Source: Hyphomicrobiales bacterium
Lineage (GTDB): Bacteria > Pseudomonadota > Alphaproteobacteria > Rhizobiales > Methyloligellaceae
Reading direction: 5' to 3'
DNA length: 48,248 bases
Assembly (NCBI GenBank): GCA_021775525.1
Contig: JAJFHQ010000045.1
Coordinates: 1-48,248, forward strand
Below the pieces are notes generated by a model. It saw only the letters and a program-made list of their open reading frames with translations, was not told the DNA's origin and did not search any database. The first letter of the stretch is position 1; each line of letters starts with the position of its first letter. The position numbers and the translations under genes were made by a program. Of this stretch, positions 24,484 through 33,620 are shown in pieces.

Positions 24484-25032
24484 TTAATGAGAATGACCGT
24501 GTTCGGCCAGTGCCGCCTGATGCACTTGCACCGACTCGACACCAAAGCAGCAGAAGATGATCCGCTTTAGCGGTGCTGGAGTTCCCATTTCCTGCGCAGC
24601 CCTGACGTAATCCAGCACGGCCGCCACAGCGATATGCGCCGCCCGCGGGGCGGGAAACCCGTAAATGCCTGTCGAAATGGCCGGGAAGGCAATCGAGGAA
24701 AGTTTGCTTTCCTCCGCCAACTTGAGTGACGCGTCATAGCATTTGTAGAGAAGGCGATCTTCGCCGCTCTCGCCTCCACCCCAGACCGGACCGACCGCAT
24801 GGATGATCCATTTGGCAGGAAGCTCGTATCCCTTGGTGATACACGCTTCACCCGTTGCACAGCCCCCGAGCTTTGCGCACTCGACCGCCAACTCCGGCCC
24901 GGCAGAACTGTGAATTGCCCCGCAAACCCCGCCACCCGGCGCCAGCTGCTGGTTGGCCGCGTTGACGATGGCATCCACGTCCAACGTGGTGATGTCACCC
25001 TCGATCACTTCCAATTTCTCAGCCGCGCTCAT
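24484..25032 (-). CDS. Macrodomain protein, probable O-acetyl-ADP-ribose deacetylase
   Basis: This 182-residue protein is a single MacroD-type macrodomain. It shows GDITTLDVDAIVNAANQQLAPGGGVCGAIH (residues 13-42; the Asn-Ala-Ala-Asn and GGGV loops bind ADP-ribose) and FPAISTGIYGFP near 118-129. YmdB and MacroD enzymes hydrolyse O-acetyl-ADP-ribose or remove mono-ADP-ribose from proteins. All recognised loop residues are present, so the enzyme is likely active. The gene is divergent from znuC with an 85-nt spacer, but no functional link is evident. Confidence 0.92.
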   Translation of the reverse strand: MSAAEKLEVIEGDITTLDVDAIVNAANQQLAPGGGVCGAIHSSAGPELAVECAKLGGCATGEACITKGYELPAKWIIHAVGPVWGGGESGEDRLLYKCYDASLKLAEESKLSSIAFPAISTGIYGFPAPRAAHIAVAAVLDYVRAAQEMGTPAPLKRIIFCCFGVESVQVHQAALAEHGHSH

Positions 25033-25117
25033 GGTTCAATCCTCCCGCTCACGTGTGTACCATGCCTGCCTGATCGGGTATGAAGCAAACCAGAAGACAT
25101 TTGACACAGGTTCACCC

Positions 25118-25888
25118 ATGGCTCGCTCAAAAGATAAAACTGAAAGCCCGCTGATCAAGGGAGAAAAGTTGGCACTGACTATGGGTGGCAGGACGGTCGT
25201 CGAGCATGTCGACATCGCCATTTCGCCCGGTGAAATCGTCACGCTGATTGGTCCTAACGGCGCCGGCAAGACGACGCTGGTGCGCCTCTTGCTGGGGCTT
25301 GTGAGCCCGGATGAAGGCGTCCTCAGCCGCGCGCCCGGTCTTACCATCGGTTACGTGCCGCAACGCTTCCAGCTCGATGCCACGATCCCGCTGACGGTTG
25401 AGCGGTTCCTGAAACTCTCCAGCCGTGGTTCGGAGAATGATATGGGTGCGCTTCTGGAAGAAGTCGGGGCCGGTCATCTCAAGGACGCGCAGGTGTCTAC
25501 GCTCTCGGGTGGTGAGTTCCAGCGGGTCGTGCTGGCGAAGGCACTGATGGGCAACCCGCAACTGCTGGTGCTCGATGAACCTGTGCAGAATGTCGATTTT
25601 TCAGGCGAGGCCGAACTCTACCAGTTGATTGAGACGATCCGCGATACGCGCGGCTGTGGCATCCTGCTGGTCTCGCACAATCTGCATGTGGTGCTCGGCG
25701 CGAGCGACCGGGTTGTGTGCCTCAACCACCATGTGTGCTGTTCGGGCGTACCCGAGACCGTAGCGAAGCACCCCGAATATGAGCGCCTGTTCGGCACCAA
25801 GGCGGCGCAGGCCTTCGCCATCTACTCCCACCACCATGATCATGAGCATGGCCTGTCGGGAGAGGTGGAGGACGGGCACGGGCATTAG
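25118..25888 (+). CDS. znuC: Zinc ABC transporter, ATP-binding protein ZnuC
   Basis: This 256-residue ATPase energises Zn(II) import with ZnuB and the binding protein ZnuA. Walker A GPNGAGKTT is at 45-53, the ABC signature LSGGEFQRV near 128 and Walker B LLVLDEP near 149, with QNVDFSGEAELYQ as in ZnuC. The C-terminal tail (last 22 residues) is His/Asp/Glu-rich, with YSHHHDHEHG and DGHGH, a probable metal-binding extension. The ATG at 25118 fits the family start. The permease gene znuB is not adjacent but 2.6 kb downstream beyond two opposite-strand genes. No Zur site is evident upstream. Confidence 0.92.
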   Translation: MARSKDKTESPLIKGEKLALTMGGRTVVEHVDIAISPGEIVTLIGPNGAGKTTLVRLLLGLVSPDEGVLSRAPGLTIGYVPQRFQLDATIPLTVERFLKLSSRGSENDMGALLEEVGAGHLKDAQVSTLSGGEFQRVVLAKALMGNPQLLVLDEPVQNVDFSGEAELYQLIETIRDTRGCGILLVSHNLHVVLGASDRVVCLNHHVCCSGVPETVAKHPEYERLFGTKAAQAFAIYSHHHDHEHGLSGEVEDGHGH

Positions 25889-25909
25889 ACAGGCATTGAT
25901 ATTTCACCA

Positions 25910-26887
25910 CTACTCCCAGCGGGGCGGAACGCAGGCACTTTTCCTATCTCCAGAAATTACCCTGCAAAGCAATTCTGCCAATTCCTGGTGGGCCGGCGGC
26001 GGCATGTGACCGTCAATCCGAGCAATCTTCTTGCGGATCGTTTCAATATCTATCGCACCGGACCAGAACCTGGCCTGGCCACTCACAATGCAAGGCTGCG
26101 GTTTGGCTGATGGATCACAATCAGTCTGGGCCGAAGGCTGCAATGTTTTGACGAAGCGCCATTTGAGCATACCGAATAGCAGTGGCACGTTTTCGCGTCT
26201 GGCTATTTCGATCATCCGATCGGCCTGGCCCTTGAATACTTTAATCCGTTCCGGTGAATCGCGGCTTCCGGTGATCTGTGGAAACAGGCCGCGCATGATT
26301 CTTTCCTTGGATTTCTTGTAGAGCAGGTAGAGTTGCGAGGACGAAAAAGAAGGTGAGAATTTCAGGGCCCCTTCCAGATCATTCTTGTGGAACAGGTAAA
26401 AAATGAAGTCGGCTTTCAGCCCTGGAAGAGCCTTCTCTACATAGTCAGCAATATTCTCGGCATTGTAGCCGGGTGTTCCAAGATTGATGACCTCGACGGA
26501 GCTGTCGATTTGCTCCATCCGCCGCTGAAACGTGTCCTCAAGTGAAACGGACCAGCCGAAAGTTTCGCTGTCTCCGAAGGTGACAACACGGAATTTGCCC
26601 GACTTGGGTGGTAATGGCTTGTCGGAGCGAAGCCCTTGCGCATTCACTTGCCAGATCACCGGTTTTTTCAACCGCTCATGCAGCCCGGTAAAAAGGACCT
26701 GCTTGCCGGGAAAGAGCCTATATGAACGAGAATCTCCCCATGGGGCCTGGGTGATAACTGCTTTCAGAGAACCTATCCCGGGATAGAATAAGCGCAGGCC
26801 GCACTCCAGCAGGAGAAGGGTTATCGCAACCGAGACTAGCGTGAGTGTGAGACCAAAAAAGAGGTGTTTGATACGGGTTGATTTCAA
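25910..26887 (-). CDS. Membrane-anchored SGNH-type hydrolase-like protein
   Basis: This is about 325 residues from a TTG at 26887, with a signal anchor (LFFGLTLTLVSVAITLLLLE) and then a periplasmic SGNH/GDSL-hydrolase fold. Block I is VVTFGDSETFGWS, and INLGTPGYNAENIADYV supplies the Gly/Asn region. The Asp-His pair is in IDGHMPPPAHQELAELL near the C-terminus. Such enzymes de-acylate or acetylate surface polymers; the substrate is unknown. The reading stays open to an ATG at 27013, but that overlaps the upstream gene by 62 nt and adds a Pro/Arg-rich stretch, so I prefer the internal start despite no clear ribosome site. Confidence 0.75.
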   Translation of the reverse strand: MKSTRIKHLFFGLTLTLVSVAITLLLLECGLRLFYPGIGSLKAVITQAPWGDSRSYRLFPGKQVLFTGLHERLKKPVIWQVNAQGLRSDKPLPPKSGKFRVVTFGDSETFGWSVSLEDTFQRRMEQIDSSVEVINLGTPGYNAENIADYVEKALPGLKADFIFYLFHKNDLEGALKFSPSFSSSQLYLLYKKSKERIMRGLFPQITGSRDSPERIKVFKGQADRMIEIARRENVPLLFGMLKWRFVKTLQPSAQTDCDPSAKPQPCIVSGQARFWSGAIDIETIRKKIARIDGHMPPPAHQELAELLCRVISGDRKSACVPPRWE

Positions 26888-26951
26888 GAGCGGAATGTCT
26901 TTCAGGCTTGGCCGGTTCCGGCAGGGTGAGAATGGCTGACCGGCCCGGATA

Positions 26952-28358
26952 CTACTCCGCGGCCTTGAGGGGGCGCTTACCGCCCCGGGTGGCGCGTTCG
27001 GTCTCCATCGCATCGGATTGGGCGCGTGCCGGGTACGGCATCTGCGTCACCGGGCCAAACTTCTTCAGCAGTTTCTTGATCGCCGACCGGTAGCGGTAAT
27101 GCTGCACTTCGAGTTTGTGGCGCGCTGAATCCAGATATGTCACGCCATGGGTGACATCGGGTTTTGCATTCATCTTGTGGTTATGGAACCAGGCCGCCTT
27201 TTCCGGCGCGACTTCCTGCGCCACAACGAAACTGGCGATCAACTGCCCCTGGTAATCAGCCAGCTGCCAGAACCCGCCATCGGCCGGCTGCACCAGTCCG
27301 CATGCAAACAAATTGTCCAATTCGCGGTGGCAGATCTGCAGGAACAGCGGCGATGAACCATCCTCATTTGCGATGTAGTTCTTGTCCATAAAGGGGAACG
27401 AGAGGTGGTAGCCCGTGGCGTAGATAATAAGATCGACTTCGGTTTCCTCGCCATCGGTGAAGAGCGCTTTTTTCCCGTCAAATCGCTCAATATCACGCCG
27501 TGGCTTGATCCGCTGATGAGCCAGGTGGTCGAGATAGGCTGAGGCCGAGTTTGGAAAGGATTCCAGGATCTTGTGATCCGGTTTGGGCAGGCCAAGGCGC
27601 TCATATGGCCCCACGACCATGAAGATCGCCATACCGTATAGCCAGCGCAGGAATTTACGCGGCACCGGCCAGCGCTGGGTCCGGTCCAGCCACTTGTCCA
27701 TCGGACGGCCAAAGACGAATTTGGGCAGGAAATAATAGGTGTGCCGCATGGAATGCTCGACCGAACGAGACAGGTAGGCCGCGTCCGCCGCCAGGTCACA
27801 CCCGGTATTGCCCGCGCCGATTATAAGCACGCGCTTGTCGCGCAGCTGATCGCGGGATTTCACCTCGATGGCATGGAGGGTTTCGCCGGTAAACTTGCCG
27901 GGATAATCAGGTATCTTCGGGTCCCAGTGATGACCGTTGGAGACGACCACGCCGTCATAAACGCGCGGCCTCTTGTCCCCGGACACGCTCACCATCCACT
28001 TGTCGCCGTTCTTCTCGACCTTCTCCACAGCCGTGTTGAAGGTGATGTGGTCATAGAGCCCAAAATGACGTGCATAGGAGCGCACATAGTCGATTGCCTG
28101 CCCCTTGCTCATGAATTCCGGCGTTCCCTGGGGCGGGTTGAAATCAACATATTTCGACAGGCTGCGAGACGTGTTCAGGCAAATTGTCTCGTAGACATGA
28201 GACGGGCTATCCGGGTTCCAGATGCCACCGACATCGGCTTCCTTCTCGAAGCAATCGAACGGGATCCCGCGTTCGGCGAAATTTTTAACGACCGCCAGGC
28301 CACACGCGCCCGCGCCAATCAGGCAATACCGTTTTGCGCTTTCTGTGCTCACCATCAT
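26952..28358 (-). CDS. Flavin-containing monooxygenase
   Basis: This 468-residue class B flavoprotein monooxygenase has the FAD fold LIGAGACGLAVVKNFAERG near residue 13. The family fingerprint FxGxxxHxx(Y/F) reads FTGETLHAIE near 155, and the NADPH fold LIIGAGNTGCDLAADA is near 175. ATGYHLSFPF near residue 318 is also typical. FMOs oxygenate soft nucleophilic N or S atoms (trimethylamine, for example) or ketones. Tandem ATGs at 28358 and 28355 are both possible starts; the upstream TTG-initiated reading is not needed. It shares the minus strand with the SGNH protein, and together they separate znuC from znuB. Confidence 0.92.
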   Translation of the reverse strand: MMVSTESAKRYCLIGAGACGLAVVKNFAERGIPFDCFEKEADVGGIWNPDSPSHVYETICLNTSRSLSKYVDFNPPQGTPEFMSKGQAIDYVRSYARHFGLYDHITFNTAVEKVEKNGDKWMVSVSGDKRPRVYDGVVVSNGHHWDPKIPDYPGKFTGETLHAIEVKSRDQLRDKRVLIIGAGNTGCDLAADAAYLSRSVEHSMRHTYYFLPKFVFGRPMDKWLDRTQRWPVPRKFLRWLYGMAIFMVVGPYERLGLPKPDHKILESFPNSASAYLDHLAHQRIKPRRDIERFDGKKALFTDGEETEVDLIIYATGYHLSFPFMDKNYIANEDGSSPLFLQICHRELDNLFACGLVQPADGGFWQLADYQGQLIASFVVAQEVAPEKAAWFHNHKMNAKPDVTHGVTYLDSARHKLEVQHYRYRSAIKKLLKKFGPVTQMPYPARAQSDAMETERATRGGKRPLKAAE

Positions 28359-28496
28359 AAACCCTGTTTGTCCGTGCAGCGCTTGCCCCAAGCGCGCACA
28401 TCACCTATTGCGAAACGACGAATAGCATAAAAGCATTATCTGGTCATATGCCGGAAGGAGTGGTGTTCGGTCGCATGGTTTACGTGAAAAACTTCG

Positions 28497-29294
28497 ATGT
28501 TTGATGATTTCCTGCTCAGGGCGATGATCGCCGGTGTCGGTGTCGCTATTATCGCTGCACCACTGGGCTGTTTCATCGTCTGGCGGCGCATGGCCTATTT
28601 CGGTGCGACAATTGCCCATTCCGGTCTCCTGGGAGTAGCGGTCGGGTTGTTGCTCGCCATTGACCTGACCATTGGCGTCATCGCTGTGGCTCTGGCGCTC
28701 GGCGCAATCCTCACGCTGTTGCAGCGTTCCACCACCCTGCCACAGGACACGATCCTGGGCATCCTGGCACATGTTGCGCTCGCGGGCGGGCTGATCGCCG
28801 CAAGCGCTCTCGGCGGCACGCGGTTCGACCTGATGGGGTATCTGTTCGGCGACATCCTCGCTGTCAGCGAACGTGACATCTTATGGATATATGGCGGTGG
28901 CGCTGCAATTCTCGCCGTCACCGCATGGATATGGCGTCCACTGCTGGCCATCTCGGTCCATGAGGAACTGGCCCGGGCCGAGGGTGTGAATGCGGCCCGC
29001 GCCAGCGCCGTGTTCATGCTGCTGCTGGCCTTCACGGTCGCGCTCGCCATGAAGCTGGTGGGAATCTTGCTGATCGCCTCACTGCTGGTGATCCCGGCGG
29101 CAGCGGCGCGGCCCTTTTCCTCGACACCGGAGAAGATGGCTTTCATCGCCGCTGGCTTGGCCGGCACAAGCGTCATTGGGGGCATGGCGGCATCGCTATG
29201 GCTCGACACCCCTGCAGGTCCGACCATCGTCATGGTGATGGCGCTTATATTCCTGGTGTCATTTTTGTGCGGTAGTCTGCGCGGCAGACGCTAG
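28497..29294 (+). CDS. znuB: Zinc ABC transporter permease ZnuB
   Basis: This 265-residue ABC-3 family permease has about eight hydrophobic segments. FDDFLLRAMIAGVGVAIIAAPLGCFIVWRRMAYFG at the start, with the RRMAYFG element, and AHSGLLGVAVG (near 40) are ZnuB/MntB-family hallmarks, and KLVGILLIASLLVIPAAAAR (near 188-207) is the conserved C-terminal loop. It forms the membrane path for zinc, driven by ZnuC. No strong ribosome site precedes the ATG at 28497. It ends 69 nt before ispG. Because znuC is encoded 2.6 kb upstream with two inverted genes between, it must have its own promoter. Confidence 0.92.
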   Translation: MFDDFLLRAMIAGVGVAIIAAPLGCFIVWRRMAYFGATIAHSGLLGVAVGLLLAIDLTIGVIAVALALGAILTLLQRSTTLPQDTILGILAHVALAGGLIAASALGGTRFDLMGYLFGDILAVSERDILWIYGGGAAILAVTAWIWRPLLAISVHEELARAEGVNAARASAVFMLLLAFTVALAMKLVGILLIASLLVIPAAAARPFSSTPEKMAFIAAGLAGTSVIGGMAASLWLDTPAGPTIVMVMALIFLVSFLCGSLRGRR

Positions 29295-29363
29295 AATGAA
29301 GTTTCAACCAACACCGAACGCGGCAGGATCGAATGTGGAGCCTTGCCGCCGGAAAGCCGGGCG

Positions 29364-30593
<1,230 letters not shown>

Positions 30594-30606
30594 AAAGACG
30601 CAGACG

Positions 30607-31503
30607 TTAATGCTCCCGGCGGCTGACGAAAGTTGCTGCCTCTCTTAAAGTATCCGCCCTGTCACCGAATTTTTCCAGCGAGGCAATAGCTTCTCCTTCG
30701 AGCCGCTCCAACTCGGCGCGCGCATTATCCAACCCGAGTACGCCAACCAGTGTCGCCTTGCCCGCCCCGCGATCCTTGCCGGTTTCCTTGCCCAGCTTTT
30801 CCGTGTCCCCCGTGACGTCGAGCAGGTCATCGGCGAGTTGAAAGGCCTGACCCAGCAAGCGCCCATAAGTCTCCAGCGCCTGCCAGTCATCTCCCTCCGC
30901 ACGCCCGAGAATTGCCCCACCGACACAGGCAAACTGGATGAGAGCACCCGTCTTGAGCGCTTGCAGGCGGCGGATATCAGGCACCTCAAGCTGTTTTCCC
31001 TCGGCCTCAAGATCGAGCGACTGCCCCCCCGCCATACCAGCCCACCCCGCAGCGCGCGCAAGACCCAAGGCCAGCTCGCCCCGCACCGCAGGGTCGCCGT
31101 GGGTTTGCGGGGTGGCAAGAATTTCAAAGGCAAGCGTAAGCAGGCCATCTCCGGCGAGTATCGCGGTGGCCTCGTCGAAGGCCAAGTGCACCGTCGGGCG
31201 CCCGCGCCTGAGCGCATCATCATCCATGGCCGGCAGGTCGTCATGAACCAGCGAGTAGCAATGAATACATTCGAGCGCCGCGGCAGCATCAAGAGCATTT
31301 TCAGCCTTAACGCCGAACAAGGCTGCGCTTTCAATGAGTAACACCGGGCGCAACCTCTTGCCGCCCCCAAGAGCTGCATAGCGCATGGCTTCAGCCAACT
31401 TTCCGGGGGGAGCAACGGGTCCGCGCGTGCCAGTAAGATAGTCCGCCAGCCTCTGCTCGACCCGTGCGGCCGTGTCTGAAATTTTGTCCGCAAATGTCAT
31501 CAC
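30607..31503 (-). CDS. ispA: Farnesyl diphosphate synthase (polyprenyl synthetase)
   Basis: This 298-residue short-chain trans-prenyltransferase condenses isopentenyl diphosphate onto allylic diphosphates to give farnesyl diphosphate. The first Asp-rich motif is HDDLPAMDDDALRRGRPT (near 92-109; the two extra residues between the Asp pairs are typical of IspA) and the second is QLADDLLDVTGD (near 224-235). GGGKRLRPVLL near residue 47 binds IPP. Tandem ATGs at 31503 and 31500 exist. The 5-residue context before the first Asp-rich motif (IHCYSLV) indicates a C15 product, by family rule. It faces ispG, with only 13 nt between their stops. Confidence 0.94.
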   Translation of the reverse strand: MMTFADKISDTAARVEQRLADYLTGTRGPVAPPGKLAEAMRYAALGGGKRLRPVLLIESAALFGVKAENALDAAAALECIHCYSLVHDDLPAMDDDALRRGRPTVHLAFDEATAILAGDGLLTLAFEILATPQTHGDPAVRGELALGLARAAGWAGMAGGQSLDLEAEGKQLEVPDIRRLQALKTGALIQFACVGGAILGRAEGDDWQALETYGRLLGQAFQLADDLLDVTGDTEKLGKETGKDRGAGKATLVGVLGLDNARAELERLEGEAIASLEKFGDRADTLREAATFVSRREH

Positions 31504-31576
31504 GCAACACTAGGTTGAGGACGTTGAATTGTCATGCCCGTTGCTGCGGCAACATGTGAGAGTTACAAAAGCGGGC

Positions 31577-32266
31577 ATGTCCTCCCGCCGCCAAACGATT
31601 CTGACTCTGATGGGAAAAATTGCCCTCGCGGCGATGGTTGCCATAATCGCGGTGATCCTTCTCTACCGCTTTGTGAACCCGCTTTACTCCACCCTGATGG
31701 TGGCCAACGCCCTAGAAGGCCGCACCCTCAAGCATCGCTGGGTGCTTTTGAGCGAAATGTCACCTCACCTGGTGAGCGCCGTGGTGACTTCGGAAGATGG
31801 CCGATTCTGCCGCCATTGGGGTGTGGACTGGAAGGAAGTGGAGAATGCACTTGAACGTGCCGAAGAGAGCGGCGATGGCCCGCGTGGAGCTAGCACGATC
31901 CCCATGCAAACGATGAAGAACCTGTTTTTATGGCAAAGCCGAAGCTATGTCCGCAAGGGGATTGAAATTCCACTTGCCTACGTGTCGAGTGCTATATGGC
32001 CAAAACGGCGCATGATCGAGATATATCTTAACATCGTTGAGTGGGGCCCTGGCGTGTTTGGAGCGCAAGCCGCCGCACGTCACCACTTTAGGACCAGCGC
32101 GGCCAAGCTGACCCGGCGCCAGGCCTCGCAACTGGCCGCCGCCCTGCCCAACCCTCATGTACGAAATGCCGGGCGGCCCGGACCGAAAACACGTAATCTT
32201 GCACGGCGGATTGAATCGCGTGTGGCACGCGCGGGCGCCCCGCTTGACTGTATATATCAGAAGTGA
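31577..32266 (+). CDS. mtgA: Monofunctional biosynthetic peptidoglycan transglycosylase
   Basis: This 229-residue membrane enzyme polymerises lipid II into glycan strands. One N-terminal helix (ALAAMVAIIAVILLYRFV) anchors a GT51 domain with the catalytic Glu in VVTSEDGRFCRHWGVDW (near 80). GASTIPMQTMKNLFLW (near 112) is the second signature, with Met where relatives have Gln/Ser before the conserved Gln. RMIEIYLNIVEWGPGVFGAQAAA (near 147-169) holds the other Glu. No transpeptidase domain follows. The ATG at 31577 gives a normal N-terminus. The rpmF gene follows, an arrangement common in Rhizobiales-like genomes. Confidence 0.95.
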   Translation: MSSRRQTILTLMGKIALAAMVAIIAVILLYRFVNPLYSTLMVANALEGRTLKHRWVLLSEMSPHLVSAVVTSEDGRFCRHWGVDWKEVENALERAEESGDGPRGASTIPMQTMKNLFLWQSRSYVRKGIEIPLAYVSSAIWPKRRMIEIYLNIVEWGPGVFGAQAAARHHFRTSAAKLTRRQASQLAAALPNPHVRNAGRPGPKTRNLARRIESRVARAGAPLDCIYQK

Positions 32267-32341
32267 ATATTACCCGCTTACAATCACTGGTATTCAGGGA
32301 CAAATATCAGTATAAGGACGCCAAATGGGCTCACCCGCGCC

Positions 32342-32364
32342 CGTCCCGGACAGCTACCGGGACG
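32342..32364 (+). promoter_or_regulatory. Hairpin in the rpmF leader
   Basis: An 8-bp perfect stem (32342-32349 with 32357-32364, arm CGTCCCGG) with a 7-nt loop lies 57 nt before the rpmF start. No T-run follows. It may be a leader element in rpmF mRNA or a chance GC-rich palindrome; a role in ribosomal-protein feedback is speculative. Confidence 0.4.
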
Positions 32365-32420
32365 TACAGCAGCCCCGAGGGGCGGTGCTGGCAGCGGGAA
32401 AATCACGTAGGAGATGTTTG

Positions 32421-32606
32421 ATGGCTGTTCCAAAGAGTAAAATATCGCGCGCCAAACGTGGCACTCGCAGATCGGCAGATGCGATCAAATCCGATGCCTA
32501 TGTCGAAGACAAGGACAGCGGCGAACTGCGCCGACCGCACCATATTGATTTGAAGACCGGCATGTATCGCGGACGCCAGATCCTAGAGCCACAAGAAGAG
32601 TTCTAG
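32421..32606 (+). CDS. rpmF: 50S ribosomal protein L32
   Basis: This 61-residue protein matches L32 end to end: [20 protein letters not shown], then [19 protein letters not shown] and [11 protein letters not shown]. The alphaproteobacterial form lacks the zinc-binding Cys found in some other phyla, as here. The ATG at 32421 follows AGGAGATG with its own ribosome site overlapping; the upstream reading from 32325 adds 32 residues and is wrong. A small membrane-protein gene begins 27 nt later and is probably co-transcribed. Confidence 0.96.
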   Translation: MAVPKSKISRAKRGTRRSADAIKSDAYVEDKDSGELRRPHHIDLKTGMYRGRQILEPQEEF

Positions 32607-32633
32607 AACCAACCGACATCCAGGAGAGAAGCC

Positions 32634-33035
32634 ATGATCCTGAGCTTACCGTTTCTGATTCTATCGGTGATCGCGTACAACGTGATCGTGTTCATGACAG
32701 GCACCCCCTTCGAGACCACAATCTTTGAGGCACCGATGCTATCCGGCGCCGTGTGGCTCTTCACCTTGGGCGACCTGATGGTGGCAGCAACGCTCTTCCT
32801 GCTGTTCATAGAAATTCTCAAGGCCACGCGCACAAGCGGCAACTCGCTGGTCGACCATGCCCTGTCGACCATTGTCTTCATCATCTGCATCATCGAGTTC
32901 CTGGTGGTGCCAGAGGCGTCGACGTCGCTGTTCTTCTTCATCACGCTGATCACGCTGATTGATGTGATTGCAGGATTTTCCGTCACCATCCGCGCGGCGC
33001 GGCGGGACTTCGCGGTCGGACCACAGAGTTTTTAA
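32634..33035 (+). CDS. Small four-helix membrane protein of unknown function
   Basis: This 133-residue protein consists almost wholly of four hydrophobic segments (about residues 2-22, 36-58, 78-94 and 98-118) with short polar loops. The tail RAARRDFAVGPQSF is basic and should face the cytoplasm. A good ribosome site (AGGAGAG) precedes the ATG. I do not recognise a named family; similar hydrophobic proteins are found next to rpmF in alphaproteobacteria. A transport or membrane-stress role cannot be deduced. Confidence 0.75.
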   Translation: MILSLPFLILSVIAYNVIVFMTGTPFETTIFEAPMLSGAVWLFTLGDLMVAATLFLLFIEILKATRTSGNSLVDHALSTIVFIICIIEFLVVPEASTSLFFFITLITLIDVIAGFSVTIRAARRDFAVGPQSF

Positions 33036-33099
33036 AGGAAAATTTGATGAAGGTTTTCGCCAGGCCCAACTCTTGGGGGACGGGGCCTGGCGTGGGAGG

Positions 33100-33414
33100 T
33101 CAAATCTTCAGATCGTGGGTCGCGCGCGTGCGCTGGGCGGACCGCTTGGGCGTCTCGGCTCCATAACTCGTAATAGCTGCTTCTAAACGCTGGGCGCGCT
33201 GGGCACGCCGGGCGGAAACTCCATCATATTGCAGGGCCAGATGCGCCAGGAACGCAGAAGTACGGCGATTCGGGTTTAAGCCCTTGTTGGGGGTCCGGGT
33301 GCTGGTTGCCGTGTCCTGAACGGTCAACGCCGTACTGGCTGAGGCGGGGGCTGGATCACGGTGAGCGCGCCTGTCCATCGTACGCCGCGTACATCTTGTT
33401 CTGATTATCTTCAT
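33100..33414 (-). CDS. Conserved-looking basic hypothetical protein
   Basis: The 104-codon reading gives a basic, Ala/Thr/Arg-rich protein whose second half, RRTSAFLAHLALQYDGVSAR followed by RAQRLEAAITSYGAE, resembles short alphaproteobacterial proteins with a PSAPFLAQLIA-type segment and a following Arg-rich helix. That resemblance is from memory and weak. The first 50 residues look unstructured. The ATG at 33414 has no good ribosome site; an internal ATG at 33378 is an alternative. If this is not a gene, 33036-33620 would be an unusually long gap for this window. Confidence 0.5.
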   Translation of the reverse strand: MKIIRTRCTRRTMDRRAHRDPAPASASTALTVQDTATSTRTPNKGLNPNRRTSAFLAHLALQYDGVSARRAQRAQRLEAAITSYGAETPKRSAQRTRATHDLKI

Positions 33415-33620
33415 TTTAATTGCCCGAAACCGGTTCCCTGTTTCATTTTGCTACACTTACCCCCACACATCGCAAGACTTGGGCCAGTACCGGGCCGTTA
33501 AGGTTTGCCCATTCTTAAGACTTGTCTCCTAGGCTGAAAACCAGTCGAAAGCAGAGCTGCGACAAGACCGCTACAAGTTTCGCCAAGCACATTGGCGTAA
33601 ACGGCAAAAAAGTCATTCGC
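33415..33620. other. Spacer and uncertain 5' end of the EAL-domain gene
   Basis: The stretch carries no clear gene. The EAL-protein reading is open from a TTG at 33522, but neither that start nor the ATG at 33621 has a good ribosome site. A promoter for the gene should lie here; no confident -35/-10 pair was found. Confidence 0.4.

Noticed and set aside
25101..25106. TTGACA just before znuC
   Set aside because: It is only 12 nt before the ATG, so it cannot be the -35 element of that gene.
26888..27013. N-terminal extension of the SGNH-type protein to the ATG at 27013
   Set aside because: It would overlap the monooxygenase gene by 62 nt and place a Pro/Arg-rich stretch before a normal signal anchor.
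33058..33092. 10-bp inverted repeat after the four-helix membrane protein gene
   Set aside because: The stem is perfect but the loop is 15 nt and there is no T-run on either strand, so I do not call it a terminator.
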